Assembly: GCF_003234365.2 (NCBI RefSeq)
Contig: NZ_CP126260.1
Coordinates: 3,038,001-3,102,000 of the forward strand
Reading direction: 5' to 3'
Source: Curtobacterium sp. MCJR17_020
GTDB taxonomy: Bacteria > Actinomycetota > Actinomycetes > Actinomycetales > Microbacteriaceae
DNA length: 64,000 nt
Shown: piece after piece, positions 7,794 through 19,124 of the stretch
How the letters are laid out: each line of letters opens with the position of its first letter
Position numbering within the stretch: the first letter of the stretch is position 1
The notes under the pieces: generated by a model
Told to the model about the DNA's origin: nothing
What the model saw: only the letters and a program-made list of their open reading frames with translations
Databases searched by the model: none
Made by a program: the position numbers and the translations under genes

Positions 7794-8579
7794 TCACAGC
7801 GCCGCGGCCTCCTCGCCGAACACCTCGGCCAGGAACACCCGCAGTGCCTGCCACGATCGGCGGTCGGCGCGCTCCTGGTACTGGGCGCCGTGGTCGGGGG
7901 CATCGGTGCCGGGAACGGCGAATGCGTGCATGGCCCCGGCGTAGGTGACGACCTGCCAGTCGACGCCGGGCTCGGTGCGCATCTCGTCCTGCCACGCGTG
8001 CACGGCGTCGTCGGGCACGATCGGGTCCGCTCCCCCGGTCAGCACGAGCAGCTTCGCCCGGATCGCCGAGGCGTCCGCGGGGTCGTGCGTGATGAGCCCG
8101 CCGTGGAACGACACCGCACCGACGAGGTCCGCACCGGTGCGCGCGAGCTCGATTGCGGTGGAGCCGCCGAAGCAGTACCCGATCACGACGATGCGGGCGG
8201 GGTCGACGTCGGGGTCCTGCCGCAGCCGCTCGAGTCCGGCGGTGGCACGTGCCCGGAGCAGCGGCAGGTCCTGGTAGTACGAACCGGCGACCTGGCCGGC
8301 GGTGTCGTCTCCGGGCCGGACGCCGGCGCCGTAGATGTCCGCGCCGAAGGCCACGTAGCCCAGGCGGGCGAGCATCGTCACGCGCGCTTCGACGTGCTCG
8401 TTCACGCCGTGCCAGTCGTGCACGACCAGGACGGCGGGGCGGGGCCCGGCGATGGCCGCGTCCTTCGCGAGCACGCCCAACAGGTCGGTGCCGTCGTGGT
8501 CGTAGTGGACGGGCTCGACACGGATGTCGGCACCGGCGGGTTCGGGAACGGTCTGCAGGACGTCGTCGATGGTGGTCAC
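7794..8579 (-). CDS. Dienelactone hydrolase family protein
   Basis: A 261-residue alpha/beta hydrolase. The nucleophile elbow is GYCFGG, with cysteine as in dienelactone hydrolase. The acid lies in LTGGADPIVPDD and the histidine in YAGAMHAF. An N-terminal HDWHGVNEHV segment is also typical. The family hydrolyses cyclic ester lactones; many members have unknown natural substrates. The start is GTG 8579, 28 bp downstream of the zwf stop on the same strand, so the two are probably co-transcribed. Confidence 0.88.
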   Translation of the reverse strand: MTTIDDVLQTVPEPAGADIRVEPVHYDHDGTDLLGVLAKDAAIAGPRPAVLVVHDWHGVNEHVEARVTMLARLGYVAFGADIYGAGVRPGDDTAGQVAGSYYQDLPLLRARATAGLERLRQDPDVDPARIVVIGYCFGGSTAIELARTGADLVGAVSFHGGLITHDPADASAIRAKLLVLTGGADPIVPDDAVHAWQDEMRTEPGVDWQVVTYAGAMHAFAVPGTDAPDHGAQYQERADRRSWQALRVFLAEVFGEEAAAL

Positions 8580-8607
8580 GTCGTCCGACGCTACGCCGCC
8601 GTCCGGC

Positions 8608-10047
8608 TCAGGCGTCGATGTTGTCCCAGTCCTCAGGACCGCTCGACCCGGCCGGGTACTCGTCGAGGGGCGTCGTGCCGGCCTTCCACGCCTCGAGGAA
8701 CGGTCCGACGACCTTCCAGCCCTGCACGGCGCTGTCGCCACGGACCGACAGGGTCGCGTCGCCTTCGAGCACACCGGCCAGGACCTCGCCGTAGGCGCTG
8801 AGCCGTCCGGGGTTGAACGTCGTCTCGAGACTCGTGCGGTCGATCGTGTACGGGTCGCCGGGTCCGTTGACGTTGAGCTCGAGCTGCATCTCGTCCGGGG
8901 CGATCCAGATCCGGAGCCGGTCGGGTTGGGCGGCGCCGGACAGGCCGACCGGCACCTGCGGGGAGTCCTTGAACGTGATGACGATCTCGCGGCGCTGCTT
9001 CGCGAGCGCCTTGCCGGACCGCAGTGTGAAGGGGACACCGGCCCATCGCCAGTTCGCGATCTCGAGGGTCAGCTGGGCCAGCGTCTCGGTGCCGAGGGAC
9101 GGGTCCACGCCGTCCTCGTCGGCGTACGACGGCAGCTTGCGGTCACCGACCGTGCCCGCGGTGTACCGGGCGCGCTTGCCGGCGGCGACGACGTCCCCGC
9201 CCCAGGGCCGGACGGCACGGAGCACGAGTTCCTTCTGGGTCCGCAGGTCGTCGGCGTCGATCGACGCCGGTGCCTCCATCGCCACGACCGCCATGACCTG
9301 GAGCAGGTGGCTCTGGATCATGTCGGTGAGGGCACCGGCCTTGTCGTAGTAGCGCGCGCGTCCCTCGAGCCCGAGGGTCTCGTCGTACACGATGTCGACG
9401 CGTTCGACGTGCTGCGAGGACAGCAGGGGCTCGATGATGCGGTTCGCGAAGCGCAGCCCGATCAGGTTGAGCACCGTCGACCGGCCGAGGAAGTGGTCGA
9501 CCCGGTGGATGCGCTCCTCGGGGATGAACGAGTGCAGCAGGTCGTTGAGGTGCTCCGCGCTGGCGGCGTCGGTGCCGAACGGCTTCTCGAGCGCCAGGCG
9601 GGTGCGCTTCGGCAGGTCGAGGTGCGCGAGCTGTTCGCAGCTCTTCTCGGTCACGGCCGGGGGCAGTGCGAAGTAGATCGCGGGGTCGTGGTCGCAGGCT
9701 CCGAGCAGCGCGCGCAGGTCGTCGGCGCTCGTGACGTCTGCCTTGCGGTACGAGGACGCGTCGATCACGGCCTGCAGCCGCTCCGACAGCGACGAGTCGC
9801 CCTCCGCCCCTTCGTCGCCCTCGTTCTTCGACGCCTGCGCGTTCTCGAAGGACTCGCGCACCTGCGCCTTCCAGTCGGCGTCGGAGAGGTCCTCGACACC
9901 CGCCCCGATGAGCTGGACGTCCCAGTCGTCCTTGACCTCGAGCAGGGTCGCGAGACCCGGCAGGAGCAGGCGCTTGGACAGGTCGCCGCTGGCTCCGAGG
10001 ATGAGCAGGCTGGTCTGGAGGCTCGACATGCCTCCGACCGTACTCAT
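8608..10047 (-). CDS. zwf: Glucose-6-phosphate dehydrogenase
   Basis: A 479-residue enzyme that oxidises glucose 6-phosphate to 6-phosphogluconolactone with reduction of NAD(P)+. The N-terminal nucleotide-binding motif is ILGASGDLSKRLLLPGL (about residues 16-32). The substrate/catalytic segments are LEKPFGTDAASAEHLN and HRVDHFLGRSTVLNLIGLRF; the second domain has YYDKAGALTDMIQSHLLQ. The start at ATG 10047 is preceded by GGGGCC; ATG 10029 is an alternative close to the glycine motif. It is not in the usual tal-zwf-opcA cluster, so it may be a second isozyme. It is divergent from a Gfo/Idh/MocA gene with 58 bp between starts. Confidence 0.92.
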   Translation of the reverse strand: MSTVGGMSSLQTSLLILGASGDLSKRLLLPGLATLLEVKDDWDVQLIGAGVEDLSDADWKAQVRESFENAQASKNEGDEGAEGDSSLSERLQAVIDASSYRKADVTSADDLRALLGACDHDPAIYFALPPAVTEKSCEQLAHLDLPKRTRLALEKPFGTDAASAEHLNDLLHSFIPEERIHRVDHFLGRSTVLNLIGLRFANRIIEPLLSSQHVERVDIVYDETLGLEGRARYYDKAGALTDMIQSHLLQVMAVVAMEAPASIDADDLRTQKELVLRAVRPWGGDVVAAGKRARYTAGTVGDRKLPSYADEDGVDPSLGTETLAQLTLEIANWRWAGVPFTLRSGKALAKQRREIVITFKDSPQVPVGLSGAAQPDRLRIWIAPDEMQLELNVNGPGDPYTIDRTSLETTFNPGRLSAYGEVLAGVLEGDATLSVRGDSAVQGWKVVGPFLEAWKAGTTPLDEYPAGSSGPEDWDNIDA

Positions 10048-10105
10048 CGGCCCCGGTGGACGGCCGGGCCGCTACGGTGGTGACAGTTCGGCGCGAGGGA
10101 GCACC

Positions 10106-11263
10106 ATGAGCAGTGGGTACGAAGGACGACGCCTCCGCGTCGTCGTGATCGGCACCGGCATGATCGCGGGGGTCCACGCCCGCGCGGCCCGGGCCGCCGG
10201 TGCCGAGGTGCTCGGGGCGCTCGGCCGGAACGCATCGCGCTCCGAGCAGGTCGCGGCGCAACTCGACCTGCCTCGTGGGTACGCATCGCTCGACGACGTC
10301 ATCGCGGACGCCCCCGACGTCGTGCACATCTGCACGCCGAACGACCAGCACCACCCGCAGGCGATGGCGGTCATCGCCGCGGGCATCCACGTGGTGTGCG
10401 AGAAGCCCCTCGCGATCGACCCGGCGCAGGCCGCCGAACTCGTCGCCGCGGCGTCGGACGCCGGTGTCGTCGCCACGGTGCCGTTCGTGTACCGCTACCA
10501 CCCGATGATCCGTGAGATCCGCGCGCGCATCGCCGACGGCGACCTCGGTCGACTGCTCGCCGTGCACGGCCACTACCTGCAGGACTGGATGCTCGATGAG
10601 GACGCCTCGAGCTGGCGGGTCGACCCGACCTCGAGCGGGTTGTCCCGCGCGTTCGCCGACATCGGTTCGCACTGGTGCGACCTGGTCGAGTTCGTCACCG
10701 GCGAGCGCTTCACCTCGGTGTCCGCGGCGACCGACATCGTCTACCCGACCCGGCCCGCGGCCTCGGGGCCGTCGTTCTCCGGCTCCCCGGACCCCGACCC
10801 GGTCGCAGACGCTGCGGAACGGGCCGAGGTCACCACCGAGGACACCGCGGTCGCGACGTTCCGCACCGGCACCGGCCGCATCGGCAACGTGGTGATCTCG
10901 CAGGTGGCCTCCGGCCGCAAGAACCGCCTGTGGTTCGAGGTCGACGGCACCCGGGGCAGCGCCGCCTTCGACCAGGAACAGCCCGAGTCCGCGTGGTTCG
11001 GCAACGAGCGTGGTGCGCAGATCGTCGTGCGCGACCCGTCGCAGGGATACCCGGACCAGCGGCGTCTGGCGATCGTGCCGTCCGGGCACCCGCAGGGCTA
11101 CCTCGACGCCTTCGCCGCGTTCGTCGCCGACACCTACACCGCGGTCCGCACCGGTGTGGCCCCCGACGGCCTGCCGACCTTCGCGGACGGCGCACGTTCC
11201 GCCGACATCATCGACGCCGTGATCACCAGCGCGGCCGAGACCACGTGGCGGGAGATCCGGTGA
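10106..11263 (+). CDS. Gfo/Idh/MocA-family sugar dehydrogenase (1 of 3 in window)
   Basis: A 385-residue NAD(P)-dependent oxidoreductase. The Rossmann motif is VVVIGTGMIAGVHARAA; the family lysine motif is VCEKPLAIDP; DIGSHWCDLVEFVTGE carries the catalytic DxGxH. The C-terminal alpha/beta domain follows. The ATG has GCGAGGGA upstream. Its stop overlaps the GTG start of the next gene (GTGA), so it forms an operon with a sugar-phosphate isomerase. Such pairs convert inositols, keto-inositols or unusual sugars; the exact substrate cannot be read. Confidence 0.9.
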   Translation: MSSGYEGRRLRVVVIGTGMIAGVHARAARAAGAEVLGALGRNASRSEQVAAQLDLPRGYASLDDVIADAPDVVHICTPNDQHHPQAMAVIAAGIHVVCEKPLAIDPAQAAELVAAASDAGVVATVPFVYRYHPMIREIRARIADGDLGRLLAVHGHYLQDWMLDEDASSWRVDPTSSGLSRAFADIGSHWCDLVEFVTGERFTSVSAATDIVYPTRPAASGPSFSGSPDPDPVADAAERAEVTTEDTAVATFRTGTGRIGNVVISQVASGRKNRLWFEVDGTRGSAAFDQEQPESAWFGNERGAQIVVRDPSQGYPDQRRLAIVPSGHPQGYLDAFAAFVADTYTAVRTGVAPDGLPTFADGARSADIIDAVITSAAETTWREIR

Positions 11264-12195
11264 AGCTCGGCATGCTGACGGCCTGCCTGCCCGGCTGGAC
11301 CCTCGACCGCATCGCGGACTTCGCCGCCGAGCAGGGGTACGAGCGGCTCGAGGTCGGCGTGTGGCCCGGCACCGGTGGCCGCGACTTCGAGGCAGCGCAC
11401 CTGCCCGTGGCGACGTTCACCGACGAGGACGCCGCTGCGACCCGTGACCTGCTCGACCGAACCGGCCTCGAGATCTCGGCGCTCGCGTACTACGAGAACA
11501 ACCTGCACCAGGACCTCGCCCGGCGCGAGGAGATCCGCACCCACCTCAAGCACGCGATCGATGCCGCGCAGGTGCTCGGCGTGCCGTACGTCGGCACGTT
11601 CATCGGCCGTGACATGAGCCGCAGCGTCGTCGACAACATGCGGATCGGCGACCGGGTCCTCCCCGAGCTCGTCGACTACGCCGGCGAGCGCGGTGTGCGG
11701 TTGATCATCGAGAACTGCGTGATGGAGGGCTGGCACCCGGACGGCTACCCCGGCAACCTGGCGTACTCCCCCGAGCTCTGGGGCTGGGTCACCGGCCTCG
11801 GCTTCGGTCTGAACTGGGACCCGTCGCACCTGACCTGGATCGGCATCGACCCGGTCGAGACGATCCTGCCGTTCGCCGAGCACATCGTGCACGCCCAGGC
11901 GAAGGACCTCGAGCTCTTCCCGGCGAAGCGCGACGCGTACGGGTTCTTCGGCAAGGTCGACAAGGGCGACGACCCGTGGGACATGGGCTGGTGGCGCTTC
12001 CGAGTACCGGGCCGTGGCGTCGTGGACTGGCCGCACGTCGTCGACCGCCTGTACGAGGCCGGCTTCGACGGCACCCTGTCGGTCGAGCACGAGGACCCGC
12101 TCTGGGGCGGCACGGACGAGAAGGTCCTCGAGGGGCTGCGCATCGCCCACCGCACGCTCCGCCCCCTCATCGCACAGGACCCTCAGCCCATGTGA
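11260..12195 (+). CDS. Sugar phosphate isomerase/epimerase (xylose-isomerase-like TIM barrel)
   Basis: A 311-residue TIM-barrel protein beginning VKLGMLTACLPGWTLDRIAD. Metal and substrate ligands typical of the IolE/IolI-like family are visible: RLIIENCVMEGW, GLNWDPSHLTWIGID, HIVHAQAKDLE and LSVEHEDPLW near the end. The start GTG overlaps the dehydrogenase stop by 4 nt. It is a distant relative of the gene at 25,720. Confidence 0.9.
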   Translation: MKLGMLTACLPGWTLDRIADFAAEQGYERLEVGVWPGTGGRDFEAAHLPVATFTDEDAAATRDLLDRTGLEISALAYYENNLHQDLARREEIRTHLKHAIDAAQVLGVPYVGTFIGRDMSRSVVDNMRIGDRVLPELVDYAGERGVRLIIENCVMEGWHPDGYPGNLAYSPELWGWVTGLGFGLNWDPSHLTWIGIDPVETILPFAEHIVHAQAKDLELFPAKRDAYGFFGKVDKGDDPWDMGWWRFRVPGRGVVDWPHVVDRLYEAGFDGTLSVEHEDPLWGGTDEKVLEGLRIAHRTLRPLIAQDPQPM

Positions 12196-12212
12196 ACGTC
12201 GTGTGACGACTT

Positions 12213-12233
12213 CGACCCGACACTGGCGGGTCG
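12213..12233. terminator. Short hairpin between the isomerase and nucleotidase genes
   Basis: CGACCCG (12,213-12,219) and CGGGTCG (12,227-12,233) form a 7-bp stem with a 7-nt loop in the 66-bp gap. It is a weak terminator candidate for the sugar operon. Confidence 0.4.
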
Positions 12234-12261
12234 GCTGTGCATCCTCATAGGTTCTCCGACG

Positions 12262-14634
<2,373 letters not shown>

Positions 14635-14656
14635 CACCGGGCCTCCCGTCCGACAC

Positions 14657-14692
14657 GAACGGGCCGTCTCACCACCGTGAGACGGCCCGTTC
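14657..14692. terminator. Perfect 16-bp hairpin after the nucleotidase, nested in GCCTCCCG/CGGGAGGC
   Basis: GAACGGGCCGTCTCAC (14,657-14,672) pairs with 14,677-14,692 around CACC. An outer pair, GCCTCCCG (14,641-14,648) and CGGGAGGC (14,701-14,708), belongs to the window-wide GGGAGGC hairpin family. It begins 22 bp after the stop codon. Confidence 0.85.
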
Positions 14693-14889
14693 CGTCGCGC
14701 CGGGAGGCACGGATCGCGTCCGGCGCGCACCGCGCGCGGATCCGCTGCCGCGCTCCCTGTCCCATAGCAGCGCTGGCACTGCGGATCCGGGGATCAGCGG
14801 GGTACTGTCGGGCTTGTCGCATCGCGACGCGTCGCGCCGGGTCGCCTCTCAGGTCGGCGGTGGTTCCGTTCGACGAGACTCCGCGACGC

Positions 14890-14928
14890 GGGCGCCCTCC
14901 GCCTCCAGGGAAACGGCGGAGGGTGCCC
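14890..14928 (-). terminator. Hairpin terminator of the efe operon
   Basis: GGGCGCCCTCCGCC (14,890-14,903) pairs with GGCGGAGGGTGCCC (14,915-14,928), with one G-T pair. It lies 35 bp beyond the efeB stop on the minus strand. Between this hairpin and the nucleotidase hairpin (14,709-14,889) I see no gene. Confidence 0.75.
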
Positions 14929-14963
14929 ACCCTCCCGTCGACGTCAGCGCGCGCCGTGCACGC

Positions 14964-16265
14964 TCAGCGGAACAGCTGCTCGCCGATGTACGACCCCTTG
15001 CGCGGTGCCGGCGGGATCGCGAACACGGCGGACCCGATGTGCGAGATGTACTCGTTCAACCGATCCGAGGCGCCGAGCTTCCGCTGCAGCTGCGTGAAGT
15101 GCTCCGGGTCGTTCATGTACGCCAGGAACAGCAGCCCGGCGTCGAGCTGGCCGTACTCGTTGAGGCCGTCGGTGTAGTTGTACGGACGACGCAGGATCTT
15201 CACGCCGCCGTTCGCCTCGTGGGCGGCCAGGGCGATGTGGGACGTCGCATCGATCTTCGTTGCACCGTCCTTCCCGGTCGCCGCGAAGTCCGGCGTCGTG
15301 TGCTCGGTCCCGCCGGACAGCGGTGCGCCCTCGATCTTGGTCCGACCGAACACGCGCTGCTGGTCGCTGACGACGTCGGCGTCCCAGATCTCGATGTTCA
15401 TCCGGATCTTCCGCACCACCTGGTAGGTGCCGCCGGTCATCCACGCCGCGCCGTCGCCCGGGTCGTCGACCCACACGAAGCGGTCGTGGTCCTCGTCCGT
15501 CGTGATGTTCCTGGTGCCGTCCTTGAAGCCCATCAGGTTGCGCGGCGTCGTCTGGTGCGGGCCGGCCGACGCACGACCGAAGCCGAGCACGGTCCACCGC
15601 ACGGTCGCCGTCCCCCGCGCCATCCGGGCCAGGTCGCGGACGGCGTGGTACGCCACCTGCGGGTCGTCGGCGCAGGCCTGCAACGACAGGTCGCCCCCGG
15701 TCAGTCCGGCCTGCAGGTTGTCGCTCGGCAGCCGAGGCACGTCGGCGAGGTCCGCCGGACGCTTGTCGGCCAGACCGAAGCGTTCGTCGAACACGCCGGG
15801 GCCGAACCCCACCGTGACCGTCAGGGACGCCGGGCCGAGGTCGAGCGCCTCACCGGTGTCCGCGCCGACGCCGTCACCGTGCGCGGGTTCGACGCTGCCG
15901 ACGGTCTTGCCCGCCTGCAGCTGCGCGATCGCCGCGGACCAGCGGGCGAGGAGCACCTGCAGCTCGGTCGCGACGCTGGTGGACAGGTCGAAGGTCATGA
16001 AGACGCAGTACCGCTGGGGTGCGGTCTGCACCCCGCCCTGCGGCTGCCGTGCGGCGGTCGCGTAGAACGGGTGGCTCTGGGACAGGTCGATGGACTCGTC
16101 ACCGTTGGCGGCCGCCGTGAGCGGGTTGACCCCCGTCGCGGCTGTCGCGCCGCCGATGCCGACCGCGGCGCCCGCCCCGGCTCCGGCCGCGGCGAGTCCC
16201 GCGCCGAACAGCCCGCGCCGGGAGACCCCGGTGCGGGCTGCACGGTCGTCGTCTGGCTGCGTCAC
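14964..16265 (-). CDS. efeB: EfeB: Dyp-type heme peroxidase, Tat-exported
   Basis: A 433-residue protein. The N-terminus has the twin-arginine motif SRRGLFGAGLAAAGAG, so it is exported folded. The Dyp-peroxidase motif GFKDGT and the distal ligand region are present, with DPGDGAAWMTGGTYQV and ARMARGTATVRWTV flanking it. EfeB is the extracytoplasmic peroxidase subunit of the EfeUOB ferrous-iron uptake system; deferrochelatase and iron-oxidising roles have been proposed. The GTG start at 16,265 overlaps the efeO stop (GTGA), so it is translationally coupled. It is the last gene of the efeU-efeO-efeB order. Confidence 0.95.
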   Translation of the reverse strand: MTQPDDDRAARTGVSRRGLFGAGLAAAGAGAGAAVGIGGATAATGVNPLTAAANGDESIDLSQSHPFYATAARQPQGGVQTAPQRYCVFMTFDLSTSVATELQVLLARWSAAIAQLQAGKTVGSVEPAHGDGVGADTGEALDLGPASLTVTVGFGPGVFDERFGLADKRPADLADVPRLPSDNLQAGLTGGDLSLQACADDPQVAYHAVRDLARMARGTATVRWTVLGFGRASAGPHQTTPRNLMGFKDGTRNITTDEDHDRFVWVDDPGDGAAWMTGGTYQVVRKIRMNIEIWDADVVSDQQRVFGRTKIEGAPLSGGTEHTTPDFAATGKDGATKIDATSHIALAAHEANGGVKILRRPYNYTDGLNEYGQLDAGLLFLAYMNDPEHFTQLQRKLGASDRLNEYISHIGSAVFAIPPAPRKGSYIGEQLFR

Positions 16266-17482
16266 GCGGTGGCGACCTTCTCGGCGAGGCGGGACAGCGG
16301 GTCCTGCAGGGCCTGGATCTGCTGCGAGATGCGGTTCGCGTCGGACGTCTTGGTCGCAGCGTCCCACGTGTCGAAGCCGCCGAGGTCGTCGGCGTTGCGG
16401 TAGCCGTCCATCATCGTGTTCGTCGCGTCGAACTGCTTCGCGATCTGCTTCGTCAGGGTCGGGTCGAGCTTCGTCAGGCCCGGCTTGAGGTACGCGAAGG
16501 CCTGACGGGCACCCTCGACGTTGGCGGCGAGGTCGACGAGGTCGATGTGGCTGTACGCCTCTTCCTCACCGGTGACCTTGTTCGACTGGACCTCTTCGAG
16601 CAGGCCGGCGGCACCGTTCGCCAGGTCCTCGGGCTTGTAGTCGAGCGTCGGGACGAGCTTCGCGAGCAGCCGCACGTTCTCGGTCAGGTCGGCCGCGGTC
16701 TTCTTGGTCGACGCGGTGATCTCCCCCGCCTGGAACAGGTCCTTCTCGACCGCGTGGAACCCGCTCCAGCCGACGGCCGGGTCGAGGTTCGAGGCGCGCA
16801 TGTCGATCAGGTAGTCGAGGTTGCCGGCGTTGTCGGTCGCCTTGTGGCCCTTCTTGACGAAGCCGTCGACGTCGCTCTCGACGTGCTCGTAGAACGGGCG
16901 GGCGTTCGCGTAGTCGGTCTTCGCGGCGTCGAGGTCGCCGGCGTCGACGTCCTCCTGCAGCTGCTGCACCGCGGTGACCATGTCGGTGACCTGGCCGTCG
17001 ACGTAGTCGGCGTAGCCCTTCGTGCCCTCGTCGAGCAGGGTGGCGGCGCTGCTGTTCGCGGTCGAGGTGACCTTGCCCGTGACCGTGAAGTCGGTGAGCT
17101 CCGTGTCGGCTCCGGGGCAGTACACCTGGTACTGCCCACCGCTCAGGGTCGCGGTGAACTGCACGGCGTCGAGGCCGGGGGCGAGGTTCTCCTTCTCGCC
17201 CAGGATCCGCTGGTCCTGCAGCAGTTCGACCTCGGTGATGGCGGTCGAGGACTCGTTCTCCACCGAGAACGTGACCGGCCCGGCGGGGACCTTCGTCTCG
17301 GAGACCTTGCACTGGTCCGAGCCGTCGTTCGTCAGGGTGATGGTGACGCGCGAGACCTTCGCGGCGTCGGTGGAGCTGTCGGAGGCACCGTCGGAGCTCG
17401 CGCAGCCGGTCAGTGCGAGGGCGGTGACGACGCCGAGGGCGCCGAGGGTGATCAGGGGTCGAACGGGCTTACCGAACGGCAT
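16262..17482 (-). CDS. efeO: EfeO: cupredoxin/M75-type iron-uptake lipoprotein
   Basis: A 406-residue lipoprotein: signal peptide with lipobox LALTGCASS. Residues about 45-140 are a cupredoxin-like domain (RVTITLTNDG..., PAGPVTFSVENES..., YQVYCPGADTE). The C-terminal M75/imelysin-like helical domain contains the metal-binding HxxE in GWSGFHAVEKDLFQ. EfeO is thought to bind iron and deliver it to EfeU. It overlaps efeU by 14 nt and efeB by 4 nt. Confidence 0.95.
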   Translation of the reverse strand: MPFGKPVRPLITLGALGVVTALALTGCASSDGASDSSTDAAKVSRVTITLTNDGSDQCKVSETKVPAGPVTFSVENESSTAITEVELLQDQRILGEKENLAPGLDAVQFTATLSGGQYQVYCPGADTELTDFTVTGKVTSTANSSAATLLDEGTKGYADYVDGQVTDMVTAVQQLQEDVDAGDLDAAKTDYANARPFYEHVESDVDGFVKKGHKATDNAGNLDYLIDMRASNLDPAVGWSGFHAVEKDLFQAGEITASTKKTAADLTENVRLLAKLVPTLDYKPEDLANGAAGLLEEVQSNKVTGEEEAYSHIDLVDLAANVEGARQAFAYLKPGLTKLDPTLTKQIAKQFDATNTMMDGYRNADDLGGFDTWDAATKTSDANRISQQIQALQDPLSRLAEKVATA

Positions 17483-19064
17483 AGTCGTTGCTCCTTGCAG
17501 GGTCCCCGGCGGGTGGGCCGCGCGTCGGGACGGTTTCGGGGGTGGGGTTCACGGGTGCCGTCCGACGACGGCGGTCACGGAGCGCGAGCAGCGCCTGGGC
17601 GGCGGCTGCGACGCCGAAGGCGATCGGCAACCAGGCCTTCCAGAGCAGCAGCTCGGCAGCCCGCGTGTCCGCGGTCGCCACCGCAGTGGCGGACCGCTCG
17701 ACGCGGGAGTCGGGGACGGACCACACGGAGCGGTCCAGGGTCGTGGTGCGCGCGAACGGGAGGCCCCCGTCGCTCAGCGTCAGCACCGTGCGTTCGTCGC
17801 GGGTGGCGTCCAGGACCCCACCACCGACCGTCCACAGGGTCACGGTGTCGCGCACCGCCCAGCGGGCGGTGAACGGGCCGGGGTTCGTCGACGGCGAGAC
17901 GCCGACCGGGATCCGGCCGAACAGGTCGACGAGGTCGTCGAGCGTCAGCGTGGCGGGGCGGTCCGCTGCGGTGGCCGACGTGCGCACCCGCCACCGGTCG
18001 GCGGCCACGCCCGCGCGGGTGAGGCGGCGGTGGGCCGACGTCGGCAGGGTGAGCCGTGCCTCCTGGCCGGTGGTGGTGCCGGCGACGCGGAGGACGCCGG
18101 ACGCGCCGTGGACGTCCGCCGAGACGGAGGTGGCGTCCCCGCTGACCGCTGCGGTGCGCGGCAGGTCGACCCCGCCTGTCGGCACGGCGATCGCCAGTGC
18201 TGCGGCGGCGACCGCGAGCGCACCGGCGATCGTCGCGCGGATCGCGGGGACGCGTGCCGCCGACGGACGCCAGGCGCGGGGCCAGAGCGTCAGGGCGAGG
18301 ACGGGCACGACGTACAGGACCCAGCCGAGCACCTCGATCACCCGGGGATCCGGCGGTATGCCGAGCACGCCCGTGACGAGCGCACCCTGCACCGAACCGT
18401 TCGGGGCGAGCCAGGACAGGTCGACGGTCCGCTGCTGCCCGATGACGATCCACCCGGCCTCGTGCGCGCGCCGGAGCACCGTCAGCACGAGCCCGCCGGC
18501 GACGAACACCAGGAAGACGCCGGTGCCGGTGAAGAACTTCGACAGGTTCAGCCGGACGCCGCCGGTGTAGATGCCGTACCCGACGACGACGGCGCCCGCG
18601 ATGCCGATGACCGCGCCGAGGGCGGCGAGACCGGTGTCCGACGACGCCTGGAAGGTGGCGAGGAGGAAGACCGCGGTCTCGAAGCCCTCCTTGAGCACGG
18701 CGAGGAAGGCCATGCCGGCCAGCGCCCACGCGGTGCCGCGGCCGAGCGCCTCGGTCGCGCTCGCCTCGAGTTCCTTGGTCAGGGTGCGCGCGTGGGTGCG
18801 CATCCAGACGATCATGCCGGTGACGAAGACCACGGCGACGATGCCGATGATCGCCTCCATGCCCTCCTGCTGCGCCTGCGGCAGGGCCTGCTCGACGACC
18901 TGCAGGCCGAACCCGACGCCGATGCTGAGCACGACGGCGACCCCGACGCCGAACCACATGGGGGCGAGGGGGACACGGTTGCGACGCAGGAACGCGGCGA
19001 TGATGCCGACGATGAGCGTCGCTTCGAGGCCTTCACGGAGGCCGATGACGAGGGTGGCGAGCAT
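17469..19064 (-). CDS. efeU: EfeU: FTR1-family iron permease with long C-terminal extension
   Basis: A 531-residue membrane protein. The two REGLE-type iron-binding motifs of FTR1 permeases are R10-EGLE (LREGLEATL) and K125-EGFE (LKEGFETAV). About seven helices fill residues 1-290. A further extracytoplasmic region (about 310-480) and a final helix (AWLPIAFGVAAAAQALLAL) follow. Simple EfeU proteins are near 280 residues, so the extension is an extra domain of unknown role. The ATG is at 19,064, with an iron box 5 bp upstream and no ribosome-binding site, which suggests a leaderless or near-leaderless transcript. Confidence 0.95.
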   Translation of the reverse strand: MLATLVIGLREGLEATLIVGIIAAFLRRNRVPLAPMWFGVGVAVVLSIGVGFGLQVVEQALPQAQQEGMEAIIGIVAVVFVTGMIVWMRTHARTLTKELEASATEALGRGTAWALAGMAFLAVLKEGFETAVFLLATFQASSDTGLAALGAVIGIAGAVVVGYGIYTGGVRLNLSKFFTGTGVFLVFVAGGLVLTVLRRAHEAGWIVIGQQRTVDLSWLAPNGSVQGALVTGVLGIPPDPRVIEVLGWVLYVVPVLALTLWPRAWRPSAARVPAIRATIAGALAVAAAALAIAVPTGGVDLPRTAAVSGDATSVSADVHGASGVLRVAGTTTGQEARLTLPTSAHRRLTRAGVAADRWRVRTSATAADRPATLTLDDLVDLFGRIPVGVSPSTNPGPFTARWAVRDTVTLWTVGGGVLDATRDERTVLTLSDGGLPFARTTTLDRSVWSVPDSRVERSATAVATADTRAAELLLWKAWLPIAFGVAAAAQALLALRDRRRRTAPVNPTPETVPTRGPPAGDPARSNDYAVR

Positions 19065-19068
19065 GACG

Positions 19069-19087
19069 TAGGTGAGGCTAACCTAAC
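19069..19087 (-). promoter_or_regulatory. DtxR/IdeR-type iron box in the efeUOB promoter
   Basis: TAGGTGAGGCTAACCTAAC reads on the minus strand as GTTAGGTTAGCCTCACCTA, close to the DtxR consensus TTAGGTTAGCCTAACCTAA. It ends 5 bp before the efeU start codon, where bound repressor would block initiation. This predicts repression of efeUOB by a DtxR/IdeR-type regulator when iron is sufficient. Confidence 0.88.
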
Positions 19088-19124
19088 TGCCGTTCGGCCC
19101 GCCAGTCGTTCGGCGTGGGGTTTG

